Shown: piece by piece, positions 8,704 through 19,772 of the stretch
Layout of the letters: every line of letters begins with the position of its first letter
How positions within the stretch are numbered: the first letter of the stretch is position 1
The notes under the pieces: generated by a model
Databases searched by the model: none
What the model was told of the DNA's origin: nothing
Seen by the model: only the letters and a program-made list of their open reading frames with translations
From: Neolentinus lepideus HHB14362 ss-1
Lineage: Eukaryota > Basidiomycota > Agaricomycetes > Gloeophyllales > Gloeophyllaceae
Direction: 5' to 3'
Assembly (NCBI GenBank): GCA_001632425.1
Contig: KV425570.1
Location: 271,140-292,425, forward strand
Length of the DNA: 21,286 nucleotides
Position numbers and translations under genes: made by a program

Positions 8704-11636
8704 ATGGATCCGCCCACTACACCTCGGAAATCTCACGTCTCTGCATCTGACAACCCAATCCAGTCGACCCCAGCGAGCAAAGGGAACAGCCGAGCGTTAA
8801 CCAGTGCCTAGTACGCGTTCTTCATGTTTTGAGTGTGATTGTCTCTCACTAATCGCACTGGTTGAAAATATAGTGTGCATGATGTGAAACATGTGTACGA
8901 GAGAGAACTGAAGGACCGAACTGAGACCGTACCGTTCCATACCTTCCTAGTGTTCCTGCTTAGTCTGGTCATGGTGACGGAAGACACTGCTGTGGAGCGG
9001 CTTAGCCAAGTGCTTAAAAGCTTGCTGAGTGATGCCGTTGCCATGTGTAACGCTGATCGGACGGATGTCATCGAGAATGAGTATGAAATCTGCGTTCTCC
9101 TTACCGAACGGCGGCAAGCCAAGAGAAAAGATGAATAAGCTTCAGAAGTTACTGTTCGAGTTGTATGTTTAACCCCGCTTTGTATTTCCTTGATCGTGTC
9201 TTAATCGTGCCCAGCCGCAAAGAAGCACTCGAACGAAGCAGGTACAAGCCGTTCTGTAACTTGCTCAACACGATTCTCGAAATGATGCAGCAGAAGCCTG
9301 ACCCTTCGGAAGCGCGTCTGCGCTCTCCTCGCGGCGGGGACGATCGTCTCATCTTCCAGCGCAATGACCCTAAACCTATCCTCTCGCAATACGTTGGTAT
9401 TGATAGCTATCTTCTCGCCAACCCTACCATACGCGTACCTGATGTCATCGGGTTGACGCTCCGTGATGCTCTTCTCACTACTGATGAAAATACTAGGGCC
9501 AAGGCATCTGAAACCACGGATCGGCTCGAGGTTTGGAAGGGCCAAGCTTTCAATGCGGCCCTCGAAGAACCGAAGCAAGCTACCACCTTCGGCAAGCTGC
9601 GAGTCGGTCTCGAGCTCAAGAGAACGGACAAAGCTATGGAGCTCATCCCTCTGGATTTCAGCAGTGAACTACAAGAAGTTCTTGCTCGGAACGTTATTGA
9701 CAGCATGACCGTTTCTCCTGAGCCGTCCCCAGAAGGAAGCGGAGAGATCTCAAATTCTAAGAAACGCAAGAGTGACAGTGGCGCGAATTCGGCTTCCAAG
9801 AGGACGAAGAAGAGTACCAGATCAAAGGACAAGTCGGGTCCTTCGGCCGCTCGCAGTGATACTTTCTCGAATCTCGCCCACGAGAAAGATCCTGATGCGA
9901 AGTCGCCCGCACGAAAGCACCCTCCCAACGTGCAGGTAGCGATATACGCTGCTGAGCGACTTTCATCGTCTATTACGATCAGCCATTCGTTACAGCTCGT
10001 CATAATCGGTTCGCTCTTATTCTTTTTTAAGTGCCCGAACTATGTCGTACTGACGGTTGAGAATGGTAGACAGCACGATCTGGCTTTGGTGGTTTGATCG
10101 TGGTGGAGCAATCCAGTCGGGTGGTATGAACTTCATCAAGAACCTTCCGTATCTCGTTGTTCTCCTGGACATCTTGCGACGTTTCGACGAGCACGCATGG
10201 GGTGTCAACCGCGTTTTCAAGAAGAAAGCGATCGACGGCATGTTCGATGTAGAGCTTCACGGGCCTCAACCCGAGCTGGCTAAAGTCACTGTGACCCTCG
10301 ACGCACGGAAGACTCCCTTATACTTGCATCTCTTCAGTCGTGGCACGGCTGCCGTACCCGCGACGAGCGAGGACCCTTGCCCCATCTCTCCGAACATGAA
10401 GCTTTCGCATTACGATATGATCGCAAAGATCTATCATGTCGATGAACAACGGGAAAACGAGATTAAGATACTCGCTAACGTGTATGAAGTTGCTTCCCGA
10501 ACAGCGGAAGGGGCTAAGCATGTTCGCGGTCATGTGCCGGTTTTATTTGCTGCTGGTGATTGGGAAGACGAGTACACTGTGCGAGTCGAGAAGATCCTGA
10601 AGATATCGAGGACGCAAGGGAAACGACTTTTCCGCCGGCTTCGAGTGCTGTTATTTCAAAAACTCGAGCCGATCTATAAGCTCTCAGGAAAGGAATTCAT
10701 GAAGGCTTTTCGTGATTGTTTCTGTTGTGAGCATTTTTGTTCGCTCGTTGTTCTTCTCTACATTTCCGACACGATTGGCAGGTCATGGCGTCCTCTGGAT
10801 GAACAATATTCACCACCGGGATATCAGTGAGAATAATCTGATGTTCACCCGAGTGAATGGAGGTGTCGTTGGTGTCCTGAATGATTTCGATCTTTCCATC
10901 ATTCATCGTGATGACCGTCCACTTGCAAGCGAGCGAACGGGTACGATTCCGTTCATGTCTCATGATCTCCTTCAGGCATTCAATACCGGCGGCAATATCC
11001 CGCACGTCTATGGTTTGTCTCCATTCGTTCTGTATGTCACCATCTAACTGTTTGGCAGATTATGATGTAGAATCTTTCGTTTATGTGGTCCTGTGGATCA
11101 GCGCCCGATATCAAGACGGCAAGGTGATAAACCACGACGCCTATCGAGTGTGGACACAAACAACAATTGCACCGGACCTCCTAGGCTCGGCTAAGCGGAC
11201 CTCCCTCTCAATCCCAGCTCCGTGTACGAGCTCACACGAACAACATTCTAATACTATACTCCATCTTGCGGATGAAGTCGCCCAATGTCTGGACAACGCT
11301 TTAGCAAGAAAAAGGTACTTCAAGTTGCACCCGAATGCAACTGCGAACGCTCTGCCATCGCACCTGATTCAAGAGTCGGCCAGAGCCTACTTCGACCGTC
11401 TCTCTCTCGTCGTCAACGACATCCCCTCCGATTATGCCGAATATTTCAAAAAGGTGGACAAAATTATGGAGAAGTACAAAGCCATGGATGGTTTGTCGCT
11501 CTGGTGCTCTCAGCCAGGTATGTCTGTAACCTCCCAATTTGTTACTTTCTGAACACGGAACACCATCCATGTAGACGCTGGACAGACAAGCTTGAATACA
11601 CTCGCCTTGCCTGTCGCTCCGGAGGCCACCAGTTAA
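8704..11636 (+). CDS. FunK1-type fungal protein kinase, tandem copy 2
   Basis: This is a member of the FunK1 family, protein kinases expanded in mushroom-forming fungi, probably about 862 aa. Exons are 8704-8810, 8874-9162, 9215-10008, 10070-10717, 10782-11012, 11059-11517 and 11575-11636. Features in order: conserved N-terminal VYERELKDRTETVPFHTFL; a nuclear-localisation-like basic region (SKKRKSDSG...SKRTKKS); STIWLWWFDRGGAIQS; a candidate ATP-site lysine in IAKIYH with the helix-C glutamate in ENEIKIL; catalytic loop [15 protein letters not shown] in place of DFG; GTIPFMS; and [18 protein letters not shown]. Every junction keeps phase except within exon 2. There copy 2 is 4 bases longer than copy 1 near 9056-9095, which shifts frame. 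So it is either functional through an unseen small intron or another start, or newly disabled. The role of FunK1 kinases is not well known. Targets cannot be inferred. Confidence 0.75.
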
Positions 11637-12657
11637 TATTCGGCCGTCGCTCATGCTTATAGTACTTTCCTGATGTCTCCTACGCGTTTTCATGATCGAG
11701 ATCTTCATTACGGAGTTCAGCCATCTAATTAGTTTGACGGGCTATTGTCTAACCACCGGGAGGAAGTACGTTTCTATCATCTGCATCAGAAGCGAGGACT
11801 CCCACTGCTATAGTTTTTCATTCGTCCGCAATGCTTTGGTTTACATATGTAGCGCTATGCCCATGTCTTTATAGATCCTGTACACTAGGCTCCTCTAATC
11901 TTCTGTGATGTTGTCTCGTTGGAAATCAGTAGTTCTTGACCATCCTTTTCCTTCATGATATCCACGTCTGACACCTCCCTGAGGCATTTCGCCAGTGTCT
12001 ACGAGATCATATACAGAACAGGGCACGATACATTCTGCTAACGTTCCAATAGCATGTACAATACTTCACCCTCGGGGTGGTACGTAGACTCGGAGGGACC
12101 AGTCTACCGAGCATTGTACCCGACCTGTCGCTCCGTTCCCTTGTCTTTCTTATTATGCGATCTTAGTAGCAGCGTCAACACCGAAGGTCAACATATTTTT
12201 CATGAGATCATCCCCATGCTATTTTCAGCAACATTTGATGTATATGGCGTAGCGATTAACTATAGCCAACAGCCTTACGAAATGGATATTCATGGAGCTT
12301 CCATATGTTGTTCGATCCAATGTCTGGAATTACGCTTCAGCTTCACGCACAGAAGAAGAATTGGTACAGCGTCTCTGAGTAGTCCCGACACCGGACAAGC
12401 CACATGCACAAAAGATCCTCGTTCCGTAAGGCCTATAAGACGCGGAACACGATCACCATTCCTGTGCCATCCGCAGAAAAAAGCATGTACTGTAATATAA
12501 CATTACACAAGCCCGAGGGCGAGTAACACTTATGGTACATCAGGTATAGATTGAACGAACGAGGCCAAAACGTGTAACTAGAGATACAGCAACGGTGATC
12601 AAAAAGTATAATATAAATAACATCCAAAATCCAACTAATCCACCCACCACCAGTCCT
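11637..12657. other. 3' flank of FunK1 copy 2 and spacer before the channel gene
   Basis: From the FunK1 stop to about 12040 the sequence matches the flank of copy 1 and of the inverted third copy, so it is part of the duplicated unit. It includes the unoccupied counterpart (about 11723-11738) of the hAT-like insertion site. From 12041 to 12657 I see no gene. A 148-codon open frame at 12054-12500 has no motif and odd composition. A 26-base stretch at 12303-12328 matches 4052-4077 at 24 positions. The 3' untranslated end of the minus-strand channel gene probably lies in the last part. Confidence 0.6.
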
Positions 12658-15600
12658 TCAAACACTCATCAGGCTCGCCTCCTCGGGAGGCGGCGCCGTC
12701 ACATCGACATGGCCCTGCCCGTCCATCACCGCCCCCTCCATACTAACATCAATCCCCCGCTCCCGATCAGCCGCAGCCTCAGCCTCGCCGAGACCCATCT
12801 CATCCCGCGGCATCCAGATCGTCCTCTGCGGCTCAACAGCAGCGGGGTGGTCAAACTCCTTCGGCCCATCGTCCTGCTGCACCGGTTCGCGCCGCAGCTC
12901 CGCCTCGTGCGCGTCGTACTGCGACGTCGGGGACGGGGGCTCCTCGCCGTTGGGCATGCCCCTCCGCGAGCTCGACATGCTGCCCGCCCGCTTCTCGCGG
13001 ACACTGGCGCCACTCGACTTCCTCACGCGTGCGTCGTCCTCGGGCGGGGGCATGCTGAACGTCTTGTCCACCAAGGTCAAAGGCAGCGCTTCGATGAGCG
13101 GGCCGTAAGAGTTGTCGATAGTATAGTGGAAGAAAATCTATGAAATGGAGATGTCAGCCTCGCCACAAGCAAGACGCATCAACGGGACTAACCGTAAAGA
13201 CAATCAACACGATCATCAATGCACCCTCCGGGACCGCACTAGCGCCTTTGTTGGTGTTACGCGCCAGGAAGAACAGCGCACACAAGCAGATCTGCTGAAT
13301 GTACATCCCGACGAATATATGCTGAATAGCCTTTGGGAAGAATAGACCGCCAGTGTCTTGCGAGCGCGGCTGCTCAAACACCCACAAGAACAGGTATTTG
13401 TAGAGCAGGTAGAACAGGAAGAATGCAGCGCAAGTGAGACCATTGATGATAGGTGCGATGATCATATATGCGAGGGCTAGGAGCAGCATGAGCGACAGAC
13501 AGGGTGGCATACAGTGCTGGTAGCTTACCAACGACGACGAGAAGGGTGGTAGCAGGGAAAAGAGTTCCCCACGCAACAGACCTTCCAACGTATTTGATCT
13601 TATAGACAGATCGGGGAGTAGATCCCATAAGGAAAAGCTTGACATAATACATGACGAGAGGAACGGCTTGCAAGAATCCAGAAGCGGTACCGGAGAGACC
13701 TTGCAGAAGGACGTAACTAAACTGCACGATCAGCGTGTTGTCCGTGATAAAGAAAGGGAGGACACCTACGTAAGGAAGAAATTAGAAGCGGAGGGCAAGT
13801 TCTGTGCGAGAATGGTGGGTATCGAGGTAGGGGAGTTGATAAGACCGGGCAAGGCAGCGATAATGCCGGACGAGAGTGTGACAATCAAGAAAGAGTGCTG
13901 TCACAAATAAAAGTCATAAGCCGTCTGTCCGAATGACAATATGATGCAACGCTCACAATAACTTGGAACATAAAGTACCGCGACATGAGACTCAACTCCA
14001 CCCTGGAACGAGTGGGAATACCCTCGAACCTGGCGAGCAATCTCAAGACGATCGGCAGCAGCATCATCAGGACGGCGAGGAGAACCGTAGGCAAGATACC
14101 CGAAATGATACCAATAATGGGGCCAGGCAGCTTACAGAGCCACGCAAGCCAATGCGCCTGCCGACACACCGCACGGATATTGGACACGATACCGACAAAC
14201 GCAACTATATGCAGTCACCATCAGCACAACCCCAACATCGCAGCACTAAAACGGACCTGGGAACGCCCACAAAATGATCAACCCAACCGTTGCCGCCCAC
14301 CCAATCACCTGGCGCACGCTCTGCTCGTACGGGTTCAGCCCCAGATTACCCCAGATCACATCCTCCGGCGCGATCTCCACATACTTCTTCGCCATCCTAT
14401 ACGGCTCGTGGTGGATCAGCGCGTCCCGCGCCAGGTGCACCGCGATCTGCTTGTTGAACAGGATGAAAGCCGAGTTCAGCGGCGGGTACGTCAGCTCGCC
14501 CTCCGCCATGCCCGAGGTCACGGAGATGTCCACCGCGAGCGCCTGCCGCCCCTCGTCGAGCGCGCGGTTCGTCCGCTCGATCTCGTCGCGCGCCCACTCG
14601 ATCGAGTCGACCTCCTTGCCCATCAGGGGCAGGGAGAACGGGAGGGGGCCGACGGGGAGGCGGTGCGAAGGGCGTTTCTTCTGCGGCACGAGCTTTTCCG
14701 CGAGCGTGAGGTCGCGCTCGGTGTCCACGTCGCTGCCAGAAGTGTGTATGCTGGGGTCGGTGAGCGGACGGCCGTCGCTGGGGCGGGGGTCTGCCGGATC
14801 AGACGAACCGCCCTTCTTGTTCGCTTTCTTCGCGGCCTTGGCGTCCGCCTTGAACTTCTTGTTCCGCAGCTTGATCGCGGTGTTGAGCAAAGAAGTTTCT
14901 GCGGACTCGAGCTTGTTGCAGGCCTTCATACGGTCATCGTACAAGTCTGGGAGGTGCTTCAAGTCGCGGTTGACCCAGACTTTACGCACGCCCCCCGGTA
15001 AGTGGGAGAACAGGTCCTTCAGAGCCTTCTCAGAGAGGTACTTTTGAGGAACACCTGTTATCAACATGGTGTTGGCCTGTGCAGACGAAGAGTGCTCGGG
15101 ATTGACAAGATGCAGTTGACGAGTGGTAACATAATGTCTCATTTCGATTTTTATGTTGTACCATATCCAAATGGTGAACAGCCAGGCTAGGATCAGGTGC
15201 GCCCAAAGCCTTGGCTGAGCGTTTGCCGCGACATTACCCAGGACAAACTGGTCTAAACCAGTGTGGTTGGGAACAGATGTGTTGACAGACGTGACAGGCA
15301 TGAGTATGACCCAGGAAAGTGCCCATATCGGGAGGAAGATGCGGACGATCATGCGGAGGAAGCGGACGAAGAAGTAGGCATCGGTGCCGTTTACTCTTTG
15401 TATATCATGGTAATCGGCTTTGAAGATAGTGAGTGGCCATAGTAATGACCTCCCCGAGAGTGGAGGGGTGCGTTTACTGACGGCAAGGTGAGTATCATGA
15501 ACCATGCGCCCCTGACGACTGCCACTCACCTGGGTATCGGATTAAACGTCCTGGCCTCATAGATCCGTTTAAAGTAAGGTCGTAAGAGCGTAAATGCAAC

Positions 15601-15740
15601 GAGTTCGGCACCAAAGACGGCCAAGTTGAACACGAGCGCCGTCACAAAGGTCGACGTCGACGCCGTTTGGGCGCTGTTGATGTCAGACCTACAACCACAA
15701 TGAGACTCGTCAATTGGGCAAGTATGAAATAGACTGACAT
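12658..15740 (-). CDS. CSC1/OSCA-like stress-gated calcium-permeable cation channel (DUF221)
   Basis: This is an integral membrane channel of the CSC1/OSCA/TMEM63 family, whose known members open on osmotic or mechanical stress. Exons are 15740-15739, 15688-15530, 15476-14257, 14204-13957, 13897-13770, 13716-13529, 13476-13193 and 13137-12658. All phases fit, giving 902 aa, a full family length. Order of parts: N-terminal membrane helices (STFVTALVFNLAVFGAELVA, then the segment containing RIFLPIWALSWVILM and LILAWLFTIWIWYN); a cytosolic RNA-recognition-like loop (TMLITGVPQKYLSEKALKDLF), with a lysine-rich insert and LNSAFILFN; then the RSN1_7TM region with VIGWAATVGLIILWAFPVAF, LPTVLLAVLMMLLPIVLRLL, TYVLLQGLSGTASGFLQ and YMIIAPIINGLTCAAFFLFY; and an acidic, proline-rich cytosolic tail. 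The start codon is split by intron 1 (15738-15689). No lesions were seen, so this is probably a functional conserved gene. Confidence 0.93.
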
Positions 15741-15794
15741 GGTTTCGACGGAAAGTGGGGGGGAAACGAGGGGACGCTTGCTCGCAAGCTTGTC

Positions 15795-15802
15795 TATATA
15801 TA
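15795..15802 (-). promoter_or_regulatory. TATA-like element upstream of the channel gene
   Basis: TATATATA lies about 55 bases upstream of the proposed start codon of the minus-strand channel gene, a plausible core promoter position. This is a motif match only. Confidence 0.4.
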
Positions 15803-18714
15803 CTGGAGGGCCTCAAGGGCGTGAGTGGAACGACAGCGTCACAGGGCGATCAAGTAGAAAAATGGGCTGTCCGTCAGATAGGAATCTGTTTACTGCACTC
15901 CACAGGCGTGCCTAACTACACTGGCTCCAATAGGCGGAATCAGGACCCGGATCACCTGGGGATCCGAGTGCTATTTTTGACGATAACTTGTAACTCCGCT
16001 GAGGCTGTAAGAACTCACAAGAGACATTAATGTTCCAAAAGTAACGGAGTCTTATAGGGGCGAAATAACAAGGTTCCTGGTCATTAAAAAAGGTGTCCCG
16101 GGTCCTCACCGGTCTTTGGTTAAAATTGGACGCGATAGACGTTCCGACTGCTGCTACTTTGACGTATGCTTGTCATGGAAGCTGCGCAGCGAATGCCCAG
16201 CTGAGATCATCAACTCCCATTAATCTCGACAGGCGAGCCACCGAGTGCCATCGCGGGGAGTAGGGACGTGGTCGCAAGCCTCGTTACCTGAAGATTGATT
16301 TGTTTTAGATGGAGCCATGTACGATAGTCAAGTACGTCTACCGAGAAAGAGTAGTATTAGGATAATTGACAAGCCGCGTTGTACAGCCCGAGCTTGAGCA
16401 ACACCCGATTGGCGGATCAAGTCGAGCTCAAGCCTGAACCGAATAAGGCTGTCAGATAACAATTGGCACAAGAAAGTTTCGGCTCGAAAGACTGCTGGCG
16501 CAGAATTGCTCGGATGCTCGGGGCTGTGGCGACGGTCGAAGTACAATATTGGAGACTGTACGTGAAGCGGGTGGAAAGGAAACAACGAACATGAAACAGT
16601 AAAGAGAGAATATTAATATTGTCGATAAGAATTCTGGAGGTCGTACCATGCGAATCCAAGATATGGAGGCTGATCGGAAGCGAAGTAACTTCAGAACATC
16701 AATGCATGTCTCAAATGCAGTGACGTCAGCCTACGTGCGCGTGAATGACGGCGTCAGTTTGATCTTCTTAACGCAGTTACGTGAGATAAATCCGGCGCGA
16801 GCGGACGGTCTCGCCGGCATTCTTCCCCACGGACTGCTCGTCGGAGCACTCTCCATCGAGCGGTTAGTGAACTGCATGAAGCATGTCATTTATAATATGT
16901 CCCTCCAGTTTCCTAATCGCTCCGGCAGGCTATGTGTTCCATCTGCAAACTCTAGACGAAAACCAACATAGCAACTCTCATAACGCACATGTGCACGTCC
17001 CGATGTCAAGCAAAATTGACTAGCTCTCTGGCCTGGTACCAAGCACAAAAGGCTCGGCGGTAGAGAACATCAACATCGCTCAGGAAATGACACAACAACT
17101 CAGAATCGAACCTCGACGTTTAGGTTACACCTGACGTCGATTTTGACCTTAGAAGTAACGTCAAGAGCCAGCGCGCGAGTAGAGCCTCGAGCCGCATAGG
17201 ATCACGCTTGATTGACTAAGTTCTACATTGGCGGGATCTGGATTGGTTGCAGTACTGGAGCTCCTGTCGACGTGTGTATATTTAGTAGAAATACAGACAA
17301 TGCTGAATGCAAGGCACGAATTACTCTGAAAAGAAGTCACTGGTGATAGGCCTCCAGCATCGCTAGCCTCTGAAAATGCGTTTTCGGTGTGTTCGACGTG
17401 ATGTGGAAAGTGCCGAGATCACCGACAAATCTCTGAGCGTTCACCGAGCTACAACTCAATACACTGGCGATCCCCGAGGACGCGCACCTTCGGATACTGA
17501 TGTCACCGCCGAGTGTTGGACACTTCGCTGCGCCGCATGCCTGTCAATGCTAGACAGGGACTCAATTCAATGACTCAGGATACGCCGAGGTTGTCGAATG
17601 TTGCTTATGCGCTCGGACGACGGAACTGATGGCATTGGTGACACTTACTGAACACCTTGCCTCTTCCACACGATACGACGATCCTTGGAACCTCCGGAAC
17701 TCAGCCTACTCTCTCCGCGGCAACGAGTTGCAGCACTCGGTGCATCCATCAAGTGCCGAAACATGCTGAGTCACTCATATCGGCCTTCCTGATGCAAACC
17801 AGCTGATCTTACCTTCCGTCCGACCTCGCAATAACTCGGCGTTCATTGGTTGTCATACAATAGGATGCCGTGGGCCCCCGTTTCGGTCCGGTGCCATCAC
17901 AACACTCGGTCAGCCCTCCTTATGAAGTTCGAGGTGATGGTCATCAAGCACGAGTTGTCAAAATGCACCGAGGCGCTGTATGGGCTCAAGATGGAAGGAT
18001 CTTCCCTGGGGTGGTGGTTCCTGACCCGCCTAGAGTGCTTCGGAATGAGAGCGGTATGCGGCGGACGATTGGCGAGCGGCTTGGGAGTTTAGCGAGACTC
18101 GGCGGCGCATTTCTGGTTGTATTTTTTGATTGTAGATGCATGGAGCGTTAGGCGGTCTCGGACTTAGCGGTTTCTTAGACTTCGGGTCACTTAGTACTTT
18201 AGGCGTCCTGTATATTCCTCTCCAGCAGCGAATTTTTACCTCACAGCTCACATCTCAAAGTCTCGTTGCGTCCAAATCACGTTCTAAGAAGACCTCGGCG
18301 TGAGGTCTTGCGTTTACCTCAGCGTTTATCATCTCTATTGCGTTCTCCCTGCATCTTCTGCACCGGCGTTCCCTCTTATTGCATCATCGAAGTCCTCCGA
18401 CGTGGAGGAAATTGTCAGTCTATTGTCCGATTATTGCCTGAGGCCCTGAAAAGGACAGCTGGTCTAGCCCGGCTCCGAGAACCCTCCGAGAAGCGCTGAG
18501 TCGGCGCCGAGACGCACACAGCAAGAGAGTTAGAAGAGTTGAAGAGCATCCGGGTCTACTCACAAAAGAGATATATGGTGCCATTTAGTGTTCTGTTTTG
18601 CCTTCCTCACCTCCCCCGAGCTTTACCCTTCTGCCCTTCAACTACTGACACTATTAGATGGAGTCCCCTCTGCATTTTCTAGGTGTTTTTGGTGGTTGTT
18701 GTGTGTTGTAGCCT
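15803..18714. other. Long stretch without a recognised gene
   Basis: About 2.9 kb holds no gene that I recognise on either strand. The longest open frames (107 codons at 16648-16971 plus, 93 at 17870-18151 plus) show no family motif, no hydrophobic or low-complexity pattern, and no plausible exon partners. A TGACGTCA palindrome (16721-16728) resembles a bZIP/CRE site. A short imperfect hairpin with arms GACGTTTAGGT and ACCTGACGTC lies near 17115-17138. The first few hundred bases contain the promoter of the channel gene. The rest may be decayed sequence or regulatory DNA. Confidence 0.5.
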
Positions 18715-19052
18715 GTCACTGGTACGGGGAGGTATCAGGAAGAGGATGGTCAAGAACTACCGCCGCGTTAGACAATGAAGAATCCATTAGGGAAGATTAT
18801 AGGAGCCTAGCATACAGGATCTAGGCGCAATGCTACATGTGTAAATCAAAGCATTGCGGACGGATGAAAATGACTATAGCAGTGGAAGCCCTCGATTCTG
18901 ATAATAGAAACATACCTCCAAGGGGTGAAATACATTAATGGTCCATCAAGCTGATTAGATGGCTGAGCTCTGTGGTGGAAATCTCGATCATGAGCCTGAG
19001 AACGCGATGGAGATGCTGGGAAAGTAATATAAGCACAATTGAGGGCCGGATA
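18715..19052 (-). other. 3' flank carried with the inverted FunK1 copy 3
   Basis: Read on the minus strand, this matches the downstream flanks of copies 1 and 2. Shared parts are the region around CAGCCATCTAAT, GGTATGTTTCTATTATCAG, TAGATCCTGTA and TAGTTCTTGACCATCCTCTT. It shows that the third copy arose as a genomic DNA segment and not from mRNA. It also carries the unoccupied counterpart of the hAT-like insertion site. Confidence 0.75.
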
Positions 19053-19772
19053 TTTACTGGTGCCCGATGGAGTGACAAGGAAGGTGAGAGCATTGTCTGT
19101 CAAGCGTCTACGCGGATGTCCAGTGTTCAGAAATAGCAAACTGAGAGATGACAAACACTGGCATACCAGGCTGAGAGCACCAGAGCAACAACCCGTCCAC
19201 GGCTCTGTGTTCCTCCATAACTTTGTCTACCTTGTCAAAGTACTCGCCATATTCAGGGCGGACTCCGTTGACGATGAGGGAGAGATGGGCATAGTAGGCT
19301 TTAGCCGACTCTGAGGCCAGGTGGGACAGCAGAGTGTTCGCTGCTGCATTTGGGTGCAAGTTAGAGTACCTTCCTCTTGCTGAAGCTTTGTCAAGACATT
19401 GGGCGACTTCATCCGCAAGATGCAGTATAATAATAAAATGTTGTGCATGTGAGCTCATATACTTAGCCAGTTTTGTGAGGGAGTCGCGCTTAGCCGAGCC
19501 TAGGAGGTCCAGGGAATTGTTGTTTGTCAGTAGGCGTCGTGGCTTACCACCTTGCCGTCCTGGTATCAGGTGCTGATCCACAGGACCACGTAGGTGAAAG
19601 ATTCTACATCATACTCTGCCAAACAGTTAGATGGTGACATACAGAACAAATGGAGACAAACCATAGATGTGCGGAATATTGTCGCTGGTATCAAATGCTT
19701 TGAGGAGATCATAAGATATGAATGGAATTGTACCCGTGCGCTTGCTTGCAAGTGGACGGTCATCACGATGAA
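19053..19772 (-). pseudogene. FunK1-type kinase fragment, inverted and 5'-truncated (copy 3)
   Basis: The minus strand matches the last third of the FunK1 gene. It begins abruptly at 19772 inside the sequence for HRDDRPLAS, after the catalytic loop, and runs through EYDVESFTYVVLWIS, LHLADEVAQCLDKASARGRY and LLLWCSQP to the terminal exon. The introns are kept, so it is a DNA-level copy. Just after VLWIST an Arg codon (CGA in copy 2) has become TGA (about 19569-19571). A deletion then shifts frame, and the last exon has a TGA and has lost the TAA stop. It lacks the whole N-terminal part and the active site, so it cannot encode a kinase. Beyond 19772 the sequence changes to AT-richer repeat-like DNA, which suggests a rearrangement breakpoint there. 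Confidence 0.85.

Noticed and set aside
11720..11740. The 16-base sequence at the unoccupied site in copy 2 as a hAT excision footprint
   Set aside because: Its length equals two 8-bp duplications, but the third copy has nearly the same 16 bases. It is more likely the ancestral sequence, with copy 1 having lost 8 bases.
12054..12500. Open frame of 148 codons downstream of FunK1 copy 2
   Set aside because: Starts at the edge of the duplicated flank, has mixed composition and no domain, and has no plausible exon partner.
14274..15047. Long plus-strand open frames (up to 338 codons) across 13985-15047
   Set aside because: They are antisense to the large exon of the CSC1/OSCA channel gene, whose GC-rich codons create open shadows.
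16648..16971. Open frame of 107 codons on the plus strand
   Set aside because: No motif, signal or family feature, and no supporting exon structure nearby. Not supported as a gene.
17095..17130. tRNA-like T-arm motif (GGTTCGATTC on the minus strand)
   Set aside because: The stem around it does not pair over five bases, and no A box, anticodon arm or acceptor stem could be placed.
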